The notes beneath the pieces are model-generated. The model was not told where the DNA came from and did no database searches. It saw only the letters and a program-made list of their open reading frames with translations. A DNA stretch of 64,000 nt from Herminiimonas sp. (GTDB taxonomy: Bacteria > Pseudomonadota > Gammaproteobacteria > Burkholderiales > Burkholderiaceae). Each line of letters starts with the position of its first letter. Position 1 is the stretch's first letter. The translations under genes and the position numbers were made by a program. The stretch lies in assembly GCF_030655415.1 (NCBI RefSeq), contig NZ_JAURVN010000014.1, forward strand, positions 558,001 through 622,000, read 5' to 3'. This document shows, one piece after another, positions 57,071-64,000 of this stretch.

Positions 57071-57757
57071 TCAGCGACGTAATGGCTTCACGACAGGATG
57101 CGGCGTTCCCGTCCATGTGAGTTCATATACCGAGCCGCGTCGTACGTTACCGACCAGTGCTGGCCGAAAGCACGCCAGATTAGTGCCGCCTACATGCCTT
57201 ACGCTGGGATAGATAATGCCCAGCGAGCCCTCATCCAGCAATTGTGCAGCCAGTTTTTGTGATGCGATGTAACTATCCGGAGCCAGAGATTTTGCATGGC
57301 CTTTGGCATTACGTAAATCATGAAATTCACTATTGAAATCGGCGAATAGATTTTGATAACGAACGCTATCGTCGAAGCGATCGATCTCGTAATACTCGAC
57401 CGTTTTGTGGAAGATGATTTCGTCTAATGCAGTTTCAATATCGAAGGCGCAATACCAGGCGCCACGTTCATCGTTATTGAAACGACTGCCTTCCGGCCGC
57501 GCATACGTGTAAGCGGCATTAATCATGCGGAAATTCGGAACACCGAATACAAGCTCATCCACACCAATTCCACTCGCGCGTCCATGCTCGGCGATCAGTC
57601 GCTGGTTGGTTGCATTGTCTAGTTCAAAAATGTCGGCAAGGTGATCTGCGTTTTCAGAAAGCGGCATCAGCACCGAATCTTCTTTATCAACGAAACGTGA
57701 TGGAATTAATCGACAAGTATCAAATTGGCGAAGCTGAATTACGGGTAACGCCGCCAT
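57071..57757 (-). CDS. RES-domain toxin
   Basis: RES toxins (Res, MbcT type) break down NAD+ and stop growth when the Xre partner is lost. The 228 aa product starts MAALPVIQLRQFDTCRLIPSRF. It has GSRFNNDERGAWYCAFDIETALDE (Arg and Glu of the RES motif) and GIIYPSVRHVGGTNLACFRP (Ser region). Its ATG overlaps the antitoxin stop as TAATG, so the two are coupled. The frame open to 57886 lies inside the antitoxin gene and is not used. The 3' end comes close to topoisomerase IB but is separate. Confidence 0.9.
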   Translation of the reverse strand: MAALPVIQLRQFDTCRLIPSRFVDKEDSVLMPLSENADHLADIFELDNATNQRLIAEHGRASGIGVDELVFGVPNFRMINAAYTYARPEGSRFNNDERGAWYCAFDIETALDEIIFHKTVEYYEIDRFDDSVRYQNLFADFNSEFHDLRNAKGHAKSLAPDSYIASQKLAAQLLDEGSLGIIYPSVRHVGGTNLACFRPALVGNVRRGSVYELTWTGTPHPVVKPLRR

Positions 57758-58194
57758 TACAGACCACCGCGGCGTGCATCCAGCAATTTGCGCACAGTTT
57801 GCATCGCGAGCAAGCCACCTGCCTGCATGAAGGCCAATGGTGTTTGACCTGAAAAGATACTGTTCTTGTTGGCAAGGCTGATCCATTCGTCGGCCAGCTT
57901 GTCGCCGTACAGAATATGCAAAGCCTTGTAGATACCGATCAGATAGGAAATACGCGTGATGCGATCCACCTCAAGCACGCGCTCAGGATTCTTTTTCCAT
58001 TCGTAGAAAGTACTGCTGGATAGCCCGCCCAATAATTCGCGCGCATCTTCATCGCGTACCTTCCACGCATCGGCAAGGCGAAAGAAGCCCTTCAGCGCAG
58101 AGCTGGAAAGACGTTCGCGTTCTGACTTGGCGTTGAGGTCAACCAGTCCGGCTGGCTCAAATCGACTTTTTGGGTAAGCGTAAGCTGCGCTCAT
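57757..58194 (-). CDS. Xre/MbcA/ParS-type antitoxin (DUF2384)
   Basis: The 145 aa protein has an N-terminal helix-turn-helix (DEDARELLGGLSSSTFYEWKK, about 48-68) and the C-terminal MbcA/ParS/Xre toxin-binding domain (GIYKALHILYGDKLADEWISLA, then PLAFMQAGGLLAMQTVRKLL). It would neutralise the RES toxin by binding to its active site and repress the operon. The start has GGAGAA 6 bases upstream. The operator at 58202-58235 covers its promoter. Confidence 0.92.
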   Translation of the reverse strand: MSAAYAYPKSRFEPAGLVDLNAKSERERLSSSALKGFFRLADAWKVRDEDARELLGGLSSSTFYEWKKNPERVLEVDRITRISYLIGIYKALHILYGDKLADEWISLANKNSIFSGQTPLAFMQAGGLLAMQTVRKLLDARRGGL

Positions 58195-58201
58195 AATATT
58201 C

Positions 58202-58235
58202 TCCGTTTATGGACATAATATACTCCATTTACGGA
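58202..58235 (-). promoter_or_regulatory. Operator and promoter of the RES/Xre pair
   Basis: Two near-palindromes TCCGTTTATGGA (58202-58213) and TCCATTTACGGA (58224-58235), starting 22 bases apart, are inverted copies of each other at 10 of 12 positions. Between them, on the minus strand, is TATTAT, with TTGATT 16 bases upstream. The first copy merges with the antitoxin ribosome binding site. This is a classical layout for autoregulation by the antitoxin. Confidence 0.65.
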
Positions 58236-58309
58236 AAATCAAGTATTCAGACGCGGGTGAGCTGTTCTTGAGTCCGCAGAGATATTAGCGACTTAAATAC
58301 AAAGCCTGT

Positions 58310-58528
58310 TCAAACCAGCTCTCTATCGATATACAAGCGACCTTGTCGCAACGCATAGGCTGCAGCCTCTTCAGAGGAATCGAACAAGGTATCGATAGCG
58401 GCAATGCTGATGGTCGGTACGCCATGCTGTGCAATATGAAAACTGCCACTCCATTTACCGGTATCCAGCTTTTCGCTGGTGCCATGGACGGTATAACCGT
58501 GATGCTGTTCGAGATCGGTATGACTCAT
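58310..58528 (-). CDS. Small uncharacterised protein
   Basis: The 72 aa protein begins MSHTDLEQHHGYTVHGTSEK and is hydrophilic, with alternating strands (WSGSFHIAQHG, ISIAAIDTLF) and a helix (SSEEAAAYALRQGRLYID). I do not recognise a family. A strong ribosome binding site (AGGGAGG) lies 5 bases before the ATG, so translation is likely and the in-frame start 42 bases upstream is not needed. It lies upstream of the RES/Xre pair on the same strand but is separated from it by the operator. Confidence 0.65.
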   Translation of the reverse strand: MSHTDLEQHHGYTVHGTSEKLDTGKWSGSFHIAQHGVPTISIAAIDTLFDSSEEAAAYALRQGRLYIDRELV

Positions 58529-58588
58529 GATGCCTCCCTTTGTTTTAGATCGTAAAGCTGGGCTGAACAAGTTTTAGATTACTCCGCT

Positions 58589-59086
58589 TTACTGCGCTGC
58601 GCCTTCATCCGGAATACTGTAAGTCGCCTGTAATAACGCAATCAAATCCGCAATCGCCGTGATGCATTCATCGGTCTGCACACTCCAATTATTGCCGTTG
58701 GCATCGCGTGGGTGCCAGACGACATTTATTGCAGAGCCATCGCAATCAACTTCACATTCTGCCGCCAGGCACAGCAAATTAACGATAGTCGCCTTGTCGC
58801 GCACGCGTCGTCCGTATGCATCGATGGGAGCCGCCAGATACTGGCTCCTGTCATTTGAAGCGTCATCTTTGGTTTCAAACGTGCAAATGGACGCTTCGTT
58901 AGGTCCGAAGAAATAACTATCTTTCAGCTTCATCCATTCCCATCGACCGTTTTCCTGCTGATGCAAAAGTGCCTCGTTCATTGCTTCTTCAGGCGCGGCA
59001 TGTTGCGCTTGTTCAACTGCTTGTTCCAGTGCTTGATTAAATGCTCCGTTAACTGTTTCACGTCTCGTCATTGCAACCTCGCTCAT
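58589..59086 (-). CDS. Uncharacterised protein
   Basis: The 165 aa protein begins with a Glu/Gln/Ala-rich helix (QALEQAVEQAQHAAPEEAMN), then a beta-rich part with WMKLKDSYFFGPNEASICTFE, two Cys (LLCLAAECEVDCDG), and WHPRDANGNNWSVQTDE. I do not recognise the family. It ends 60 bases before the next small gene in the same direction. There is no signal peptide or membrane segment. A second start at residue 6 (MTRRETV) is possible. Confidence 0.6.
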   Translation of the reverse strand: MSEVAMTRRETVNGAFNQALEQAVEQAQHAAPEEAMNEALLHQQENGRWEWMKLKDSYFFGPNEASICTFETKDDASNDRSQYLAAPIDAYGRRVRDKATIVNLLCLAAECEVDCDGSAINVVWHPRDANGNNWSVQTDECITAIADLIALLQATYSIPDEGAAQ

Positions 59087-59147
59087 TCACCTTGATGCTA
59101 GTTACGATTATGACAATAGAGAAAAGTTCGATGACAGTAAGAATTGG

Positions 59148-59178
59148 AAATCTCCCATATTCATGGGAGATTTTTTTT
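59148..59178 (+). terminator. Strong terminator with no gene before it
   Basis: AAATCTCCCAT pairs with ATGGGAGATTT around a short loop and is followed by eight T on the plus strand only. It sits between the divergent genes at 58589-59086 and 59297-60988, so no annotated plus-strand gene ends here. It could end a short RNA or act as an attenuator in the chemoreceptor leader. Confidence 0.75.
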
Positions 59179-59296
59179 GACTCTAAAGTGATAGCGTCCT
59201 ATGTGTCTCTCGCATGTTTCTTTCATACAAGAGTCCACGGCAAACGGAATTCGGTTAGCCCATTAAAGAATTTATTTCAAAAATAAGGGGATTCGA

Positions 59297-60988
59297 ATGT
59301 TCGCAAACATGAAAGTAGGCAGCAAGTTAGGACTGGGCTTCGGCATCACCGTTTTACTCACCTTAGTGATTGCTGTTTTTTCGCTGATCAGAATTACCCA
59401 GATCGATGACGTGATTGTCGAACAGAATTCCATACGCACCGAACAGCTGGAGCGACTTTATACCGCCCGCGAAGCACTCGGACAAACCGGCCTGGCAGCG
59501 CGCAATGCCTACGTCTTTACCAGCGATGCCGATGCAAAAAAAGAGCTGGATATACTTGATCAGCAAAAAGCGATCTATGTCGATGCATTGAACAAGATGG
59601 AACCTTTATTCAAAGGCAACGCAGAGTTCGATAAAGTCAGCAAGGGATTGCGCGCGATGGCCCAAGAATTGATTCGACCACGCCAATATCGTGACTCAGG
59701 AAAGATGGAAGAATTCGGCAAATTCCTCGTCACAGAATGCAGCCCACTACGCCGCCAGATCGTTGACGACATGGCCGTCGTCGTCAAGTCGGTACAAAAT
59801 ACCGTCGAGCAAAAAAGTGCCGAAGCCAATCAGACTTCCACACAATCTGTGACGATCATTCTCACCATTACCGCCATTGCTCTTTTACTGAGCATTGCCC
59901 TCGGCTTCTTTATCACGCGCGCGATTACGCGGCCTTTAAACCAGGCGGTAACAGTTGCACAAACCGTAGCTGCCGGCGACCTGACCAGTAAAATCGATGT
60001 TGTCGGCAAGGATGAAACGGGCCAACTTCTGCAAGCGCTTAAAGACATGAATCAAAGTCTGATCGGCATCGTTAGCGAAGTACGCAGCGGCTCCGCCACC
60101 ATAACGATTGCATCCAACGAAATCGCCAGCGGCAATATGGATCTATCGAGTCGAACGGAAGAACAAGCCAGCGCCCTTGAAGAAACCGCATCGTCGATGG
60201 AAGAAATCACCTCCACCGTCAGGCAAAATGCCGAGAATGCAAAACAAGCCAACAGCCTGTCATTGACAGCATCAGAAGTCGCGATGAAAGGCGGCGAAGT
60301 CGTCAGTAAAGTTGTCGACACGATGAACGGTATCAACGAATCCGCCAGAAAAATCGTCGACATTATAGGTGTGATTGACGGTATCGCATTTCAAACCAAT
60401 ATCCTGGCATTGAATGCAGCAGTCGAATCTGCACGTGCCGGCGAACAAGGTCGCGGCTTTGCAGTAGTCGCAACCGAAGTGCGTAATCTGGCGCAGCGTT
60501 CTGCTTCAGCCGCAAAAGAAATCAAGTTGCTCATCGATGACTCCGTTGGTCGAGTCGATGTCGGTAGCAAGCTGGTCGCACAAGCGGGCGAAACGATGAC
60601 CGAGGTCGTCGCCAGCGTCAAACGCGTCACTGATATCGTCAGCGAAATTAGTGCTGCCAGCGGCGAACAAAGCAGCGGCATCGAACAGGTAAATGAAGCG
60701 ATTGTGCAGATAGATCAAACCACGCAACAAAATGCTGCGTTGGTAGAACAAGCTGCTGCCGCTGCTGCGTCATTGAAAGAGCAAGCAAGCAAACTGGAGC
60801 GCACAGTCGATGTGTTCAAGATAGATGGCATGTCGTCTTCCACAACCGCGACTGTCGCCACTGATGCGAAAAAACAGAACAAGGTTGCTGCAACACGCTC
60901 TGCTCTAAAACCTTCAGGACGCCTTATTCCAGAACCTCTTCCTCGTCTTGCTACACAACCGGTAGGCGGCGATTGGGAACAGTTTTAA
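59297..60988 (+). CDS. Methyl-accepting chemotaxis protein
   Basis: The 563 aa receptor has two membrane helices (about 11-32 and 185-206), a periplasmic four-helix-bundle sensor of about 150 residues, a HAMP domain (about 207-260) and the cytoplasmic signalling domain with [20 protein letters not shown] and [20 protein letters not shown]. The protein ends in DWEQF, which fits the xWxxF tether for CheR seen in Tar/Tsr-like receptors. Ligand unknown. Flagellar and chemotaxis genes are not in this window. Confidence 0.93.
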   Translation: MFANMKVGSKLGLGFGITVLLTLVIAVFSLIRITQIDDVIVEQNSIRTEQLERLYTAREALGQTGLAARNAYVFTSDADAKKELDILDQQKAIYVDALNKMEPLFKGNAEFDKVSKGLRAMAQELIRPRQYRDSGKMEEFGKFLVTECSPLRRQIVDDMAVVVKSVQNTVEQKSAEANQTSTQSVTIILTITAIALLLSIALGFFITRAITRPLNQAVTVAQTVAAGDLTSKIDVVGKDETGQLLQALKDMNQSLIGIVSEVRSGSATITIASNEIASGNMDLSSRTEEQASALEETASSMEEITSTVRQNAENAKQANSLSLTASEVAMKGGEVVSKVVDTMNGINESARKIVDIIGVIDGIAFQTNILALNAAVESARAGEQGRGFAVVATEVRNLAQRSASAAKEIKLLIDDSVGRVDVGSKLVAQAGETMTEVVASVKRVTDIVSEISAASGEQSSGIEQVNEAIVQIDQTTQQNAALVEQAAAAAASLKEQASKLERTVDVFKIDGMSSSTTATVATDAKKQNKVAATRSALKPSGRLIPEPLPRLATQPVGGDWEQF

Positions 60989-61057
60989 TCTACGAATAAA
61001 CCGGTAACTCGCGATAATACTTATGAGTTATCTGTAATTTTTTTTAATTCAGTAAAT

Positions 61058-61099
61058 AAAAAAGAAGGGCAAAGCGAATTCGCTTTGCCTTTCTTTTTT
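61058..61099 (+). terminator. Terminator after the chemotaxis receptor
   Basis: GAAGGGCAAAGCG pairs with CGCTTTGCCTTTC around loop AATT, with six A before and six T after. It lies 69 bases beyond the receptor stop codon. Confidence 0.8.
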
Positions 61100-61165
61100 G
61101 CCATCAATTAATTTATCAAAAAATTTACTGAAAAATTTATTGCGGACTTATGGAAGAATTTATTG

Positions 61166-61342
61166 TTATTGAGAATCGCGCTTCTCTTCACGTAATTCAT
61201 TCACCGCAAATTCAGATTCTGTATCCAGATTTTTCTTCGGCAGCGCTGCATTTTCATTAGCACCTGATTGCTTGCCCGAATTATCTTTTTTATCGACAGA
61301 TTTATTTGTCTTATCAAACGATGTGTTGTCTTGCTTAGCCAT
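61166..61342 (-). CDS. Small hydrophilic, probably disordered protein
   Basis: The 58 aa product starts MAKQDNTSFDKTNKSVDKKD and is almost free of hydrophobic residues, rich in Lys, Asp, Ser, Asn and Glu. An AGGAGA box lies 6 bases before the ATG, so it is likely to be translated. I do not recognise a family; it has the feel of small stress-related proteins. No partner gene is evident. It is monocistronic. Confidence 0.6.
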   Translation of the reverse strand: MAKQDNTSFDKTNKSVDKKDNSGKQSGANENAALPKKNLDTESEFAVNELREEKRDSQ

Positions 61343-61531
61343 GAAATTCTCCTTTTGTTGATGAATAGTCATGTGTTTGATACTAAGTGACAGCTGGAAT
61401 TACACCAATCAGACAAACGGGCATTCGAACGTAGGAGCGCAAGTAGGCTCGCCAGCGCATTCCTACGCAGCTAAATTTTGCAGGAAAAGAAATCTCTTTA
61501 AGTTCAACGACATACGACACTAGCGCAACGG

Positions 61532-61566
61532 TTATCCACAGGACTATCCACATAATCCGTGGATAA
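61532..61566. promoter_or_regulatory. Cluster of three DnaA-box-like sites
   Basis: TTATCCACA (61532-61540) is a perfect DnaA box; CTATCCACA (61544-61552) and the inverted CGTGGATAA (61558-61566) differ by one base each. They are spaced by 12 and 14 bases in a 400-base gene-free stretch (61343-61741). This stretch otherwise holds only the terminator at 61667-61698 and no gene that I can support. Confidence 0.6.
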
Positions 61567-61666
61567 CTTATTCCAAAAAATAAGTGCGGTTAGGTGGAGT
61601 AGAAATAAACGATGCGGCATTTCTCAAATCAATTGGCAACAGTTAAAAGAGAGAAATCATTTCAAT

Positions 61667-61698
61667 AAAAAAGAGCCCACTCAATCGAGTGGGCTCTT
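61667..61698 (-). terminator. Terminator of the 61742-62131 gene
   Basis: AAGAGCCCACTC pairs with GAGTGGGCTCTT around AATC. On the minus strand it ends in six T. It lies 44 bases beyond the stop codon. Confidence 0.85.
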
Positions 61699-61741
61699 GA
61701 CTAGAATTGACTCAAATATCTGAGTCTGTAGCTATCTAAGA

Positions 61742-62131
61742 TTAGTATTTATCTTTAGCTGGAGCGCTCTTGGTGTTGGGAGCAGGAGTTTTTTGATACG
61801 CACTATCAGATTCGCTTGCGCCATCTGGTGTTGTGCCTTTTTTATGCATGGTTTTAGATTCATGCTTTACATCTGAACGAGTTTTTCCAGAGTTCGCATC
61901 AGTAGCAGAAGCACGTGACTCTTCATTTTGCCCTGGCTTCAGTACTTCTGTAGAACCAGTTTTAGCTTCGCCCTTTACTTCAGCACGTGATTTCGACGAA
62001 GCACCAGCAGGTGCTTTTGACTCAGAACTAGGAGCAGGCTTGGTAACGACTTCACTGTTTGACTGCGCCATCACACCAGCAGAAAACAACATTGCAGAAA
62101 CGAGAGTAGCGACTTTTACGGATTTAATCAT
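61742..62131 (-). CDS. Secreted Ser/Lys-rich protein with internal repeat, DUF4148-like
   Basis: The 129 aa precursor has a clear signal peptide (MIKSVKVATLVSAMLFSAGV, cut near VMA-QS). The mature part is low in complexity, rich in Ser, Lys, Ala and Glu. Two copies of a short unit are visible: SKSRAEVKGEAKT and GKTRSDVKHESKT, which recall the RAEV motif of DUF4148 proteins of betaproteobacteria. Function unknown. AGGAG lies 9 bases before the ATG at 62131, so I do not use the longer frame to 62206. Confidence 0.65.
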   Translation of the reverse strand: MIKSVKVATLVSAMLFSAGVMAQSNSEVVTKPAPSSESKAPAGASSKSRAEVKGEAKTGSTEVLKPGQNEESRASATDANSGKTRSDVKHESKTMHKKGTTPDGASESDSAYQKTPAPNTKSAPAKDKY

Positions 62132-62391
62132 TTTGATCTCCTGTATGGTTGAACGCTTTTTTGCGCACAACTGTACGACTGAAAGATCAAAATGAAGTTC
62201 TCGCATTTGGGTGTGTTACCTAACAGAGCAAGTCATTTAAATAGTATTCAATCTTTGCTGCAACTATTGAGATACAAGGATAAATTACCATTTATCAATG
62301 CACGCCTAAGCAATACATACAGCCTGCGACAAAGAACGTTCTGACCCTGCATCAGGTCGAATCATTTATCTAATTCCCTCACGGAGCGATC

Positions 62392-62790
62392 ATGACAACT
62401 GAATTGTATTTACTTGCTGGCACCCTGGTCTTGGCCATAGTACAAATCATGCTGGCATCAATCCTCCGCACGCACGAAACCGGTGGCGCTTACAATACCG
62501 GTCCGCGTGATGATGAAGGTCCTCCGGTAGGCAAGCTCACGGGCCGCATGCAACGCGCACAGAAAAATCTGTATGAGACGCTGCCGCTCTTCATGGGCGC
62601 GGTATTGATCGTTGCAATCGCTGGCCGCGAAAGTACCTTGTCTTTGTATGGCGCCTGGATTTATTTTCTGGCGCGCATCGTATATGTGCCTTTATATGCG
62701 GTCGGCGTTCCAGTGCTCCGGACCCTGATCTGGTTGATCTCGCTGATCGGCATGCTGATGGTGCTTGCTGCTGCCCTACTGCCTTTATAA
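62392..62790 (+). CDS. MAPEG-family membrane protein
   Basis: The 132 aa protein has four hydrophobic segments (about 3-23, 62-80, 84-103 and 109-131) and the loop GRMQRAQKNLYETLPLFMG, typical of the MAPEG family (membrane-associated proteins in eicosanoid and glutathione metabolism; YecN-like in bacteria). Enzymatic activity is unknown in bacterial members. The start ATG at 62392 is preceded by CACGGAGCG. It lies directly before the channel gene, same direction, 51 bases apart. Confidence 0.88.
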   Translation: MTTELYLLAGTLVLAIVQIMLASILRTHETGGAYNTGPRDDEGPPVGKLTGRMQRAQKNLYETLPLFMGAVLIVAIAGRESTLSLYGAWIYFLARIVYVPLYAVGVPVLRTLIWLISLIGMLMVLAAALLPL

Positions 62791-62841
62791 GCCGCTATAC
62801 CTTATTTAATAAATTGCATTTCACTGTTTAGATTGGCTTGC

Positions 62842-64000
62842 ATGTATTCACTGTTCACCGACTTTCGCTTCCAATCTCGCTACACCGCTGTGTCGACTGC
62901 CGTCAAACGCGTGGACTTCGATCGTGTCATTGCAGCGCTGCTGGTTTCCTTTTCATTGCTGTTTTCTGTCGGACTTTCTCAAGCTCAAGATGACAAAGCG
63001 ATTGCGGTAGATCAGAGGCTTGATAGTTTGCGCAAGCAGATCACGCAGATACAAGAAAGCATAGAAGGCAAGGCAGAACTGGATGATGCCAAGCTGTCAC
63101 AGATGAAATCCGACGTGCTGGCAGCGAGTACCGAGGCAGACAATATTGCGAAGGAACTGACACCACAATTGACTAGTGTGCAGGCACGGTTGGCGGAATT
63201 GGGCATGCCGGCTAAAGGCACTAAAGAAGCTGCTGATGTGATCGGGCAGCGTTCGCAACTGGACCGCGACAACAGCGCACTCGATGCGCAAGTCAAACTA
63301 GCGCGTCTGCTGATAGTTGAAGCCGACCAGCTTTCCGAACAAGTAACTACAGTGCGTCGCGCGCAATTGCAGGCGCGTTTAGGCGAACGTAGTGCATCAA
63401 TTCTGGCCGCGCCCTTCTGGCTGCAATTGCAAGCCGAATTTCCGCAAAATGCACAGCGCCTGCGCGCGCTGATGATTGAAATTGGTAGCGCCGCAAGTAG
63501 TACCCCGACCATGGTATGGGCGGCTTTGCTGGCCGGCATGCTGACCTTTCTGCTATTACGTATTTGGGCCGGACGCTATCTGATGAAGCTGACGTCCACT
63601 CGCGTACCGCACGGCCGCCTGCGTCGTTCCGTGCATGCGTTGACACTCACTTTGCTTGCTGTCGCTACGCCGTTTTTGATTGCTGAACTACTCAAGCTGG
63701 GCCTGCGCTGGAATAGCGTGTTGTCCGAAAAAACTTCAGCCTTCCTCGGCAATAGCATCGGTGCAATCTGTTTCGGTGGCTTTGTTGCTGGTCTTGGTTA
63801 TGCCTTGCTTTCCCCGGGTCGGCCATCATGGCGCCTGTTGCCTTTGCATGATCGTGTGGCGCATCGCATGCGGCATTTCCCCGCTGCTTTTGCCAGCATC
63901 ATGGTGCTGGTGTGGATCGCTGAGAGTCTGTCCGCTGTCATCAATACAGGCCTGTCGACTGCAGTCGCTATCAACTGCATCGTTGCATTGCTTCTAGGTG
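62842..64000 (+). CDS. DUF3772 domain mechanosensitive channel (MscS family), truncated by window end
   Basis: The frame is open from the ATG at 62842 to the end of the window (386 codons seen). It starts with a signal peptide (FDRVIAALLVSFSLLFSVGL, then SQAQ). A periplasmic coiled-coil region of DUF3772 type follows, with repeated Leu/Gln/Ala helices (RLDSLRKQITQIQESIEGK). From about residue 225 come several membrane helices. The MscS pore domain would lie beyond the end. It is expected to act in osmotic protection in the inner membrane. Confidence 0.85.
   Translation, partial: MYSLFTDFRFQSRYTAVSTAVKRVDFDRVIAALLVSFSLLFSVGLSQAQDDKAIAVDQRLDSLRKQITQIQESIEGKAELDDAKLSQMKSDVLAASTEADNIAKELTPQLTSVQARLAELGMPAKGTKEAADVIGQRSQLDRDNSALDAQVKLARLLIVEADQLSEQVTTVRRAQLQARLGERSASILAAPFWLQLQAEFPQNAQRLRALMIEIGSAASSTPTMVWAALLAGMLTFLLLRIWAGRYLMKLTSTRVPHGRLRRSVHALTLTLLAVATPFLIAELLKLGLRWNSVLSEKTSAFLGNSIGAICFGGFVAGLGYALLSPGRPSWRLLPLHDRVAHRMRHFPAAFASIMVLVWIAESLSAVINTGLSTAVAINCIVALLLG

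Noticed and set aside
61532..61566. DnaA-box cluster as the chromosome origin
   Set aside because: No dnaA, dnaN, parAB, rpmH or gidA gene in the window and no clear AT-rich unwinding repeats next to it; kept only as a possible DnaA site.

Overview
The window reads as a chromosomal segment of a betaproteobacterium, most like the Oxalobacteraceae (Herminiimonas/Janthinobacterium type). This is inferred from gene order and protein style: phaC-phaR, rpoE-rseA-rseB-mucD followed by lepA-lepB-rnc-era-recO-pdxJ-acpS, the yceD-rpmF-plsX-fabHDG-acpP-fabF block, and a type II lumazine synthase under an FMN riboswitch. No rRNA genes, insertion sequences, prophage genes or CRISPR arrays were seen.

Layout. 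0-15 kb: mixed housekeeping genes (metC, rimO, the polyhydroxyalkanoate genes phaC/phaR, pgeF, rluD, bamD, yaaA, a PIN-domain gene, an aminotransferase, an enoyl-CoA hydratase, a histidine phosphatase, a GST, a MaoC protein, DUF1178). 15.0-15.7 kb: four tRNA genes (Leu, Cys, two identical Gly), all on the minus strand. 15.7-38 kb: one long minus-strand block. Read 5' to 3' it begins with yceD-rpmF, then fatty acid and phospholipid synthesis (plsX, fabH, fabD, fabG, acpP, fabF), the envelope-stress sigma factor with its anti-sigma factors and periplasmic protease, then lepA/lepB, RNA processing and ribosome assembly (rnc, era), recO, pdxJ, acpS, nagZ, uvrC and pgsA. Many neighbours overlap by ATGA or TAATG, so translational coupling is likely. 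Internal terminators at about 37.1, 31.5 and 27.0 kb split it into transcription units.

38-50 kb: a YceF-type Maf pyrophosphatase, a tetrapyrrole-family methyltransferase, sppA, a Rieske protein, a HAD phosphatase, and divergent rluC and rne separated by a long leader with strong secondary structure. These are followed by riboswitch-controlled ribH, rmuC, a truncated haemoglobin and a DUF481 outer-membrane protein. 50.8-54.5 kb: a large FtsX-type permease and adenine deaminase.

54.5-62.2 kb is the accessory part. It holds a two-gene operon of unknown function (225 aa plus a 94 aa winged-helix-like protein), a poxvirus-type topoisomerase IB, a RES/Xre toxin-antitoxin pair with a clear double operator, several small uncharacterised genes, a chemotaxis receptor with a CheR-type C-terminal pentapeptide, and an intergenic cluster of three DnaA-box-like sites. 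The window ends in a MAPEG protein and a truncated DUF3772/MscS mechanosensitive channel gene.

The observations most worth a second look are non-coding: a candidate structured small RNA between a methyltransferase gene and sppA, the rne leader and a perfect palindrome over the rluC promoter, the RES/Xre operator, the DnaA-box cluster, and a start codon placed 5 nt after the end of tRNA-Leu. Nothing here is proof of a new system. The uncharacterised 54.8-55.8 kb gene pair is the best protein candidate.
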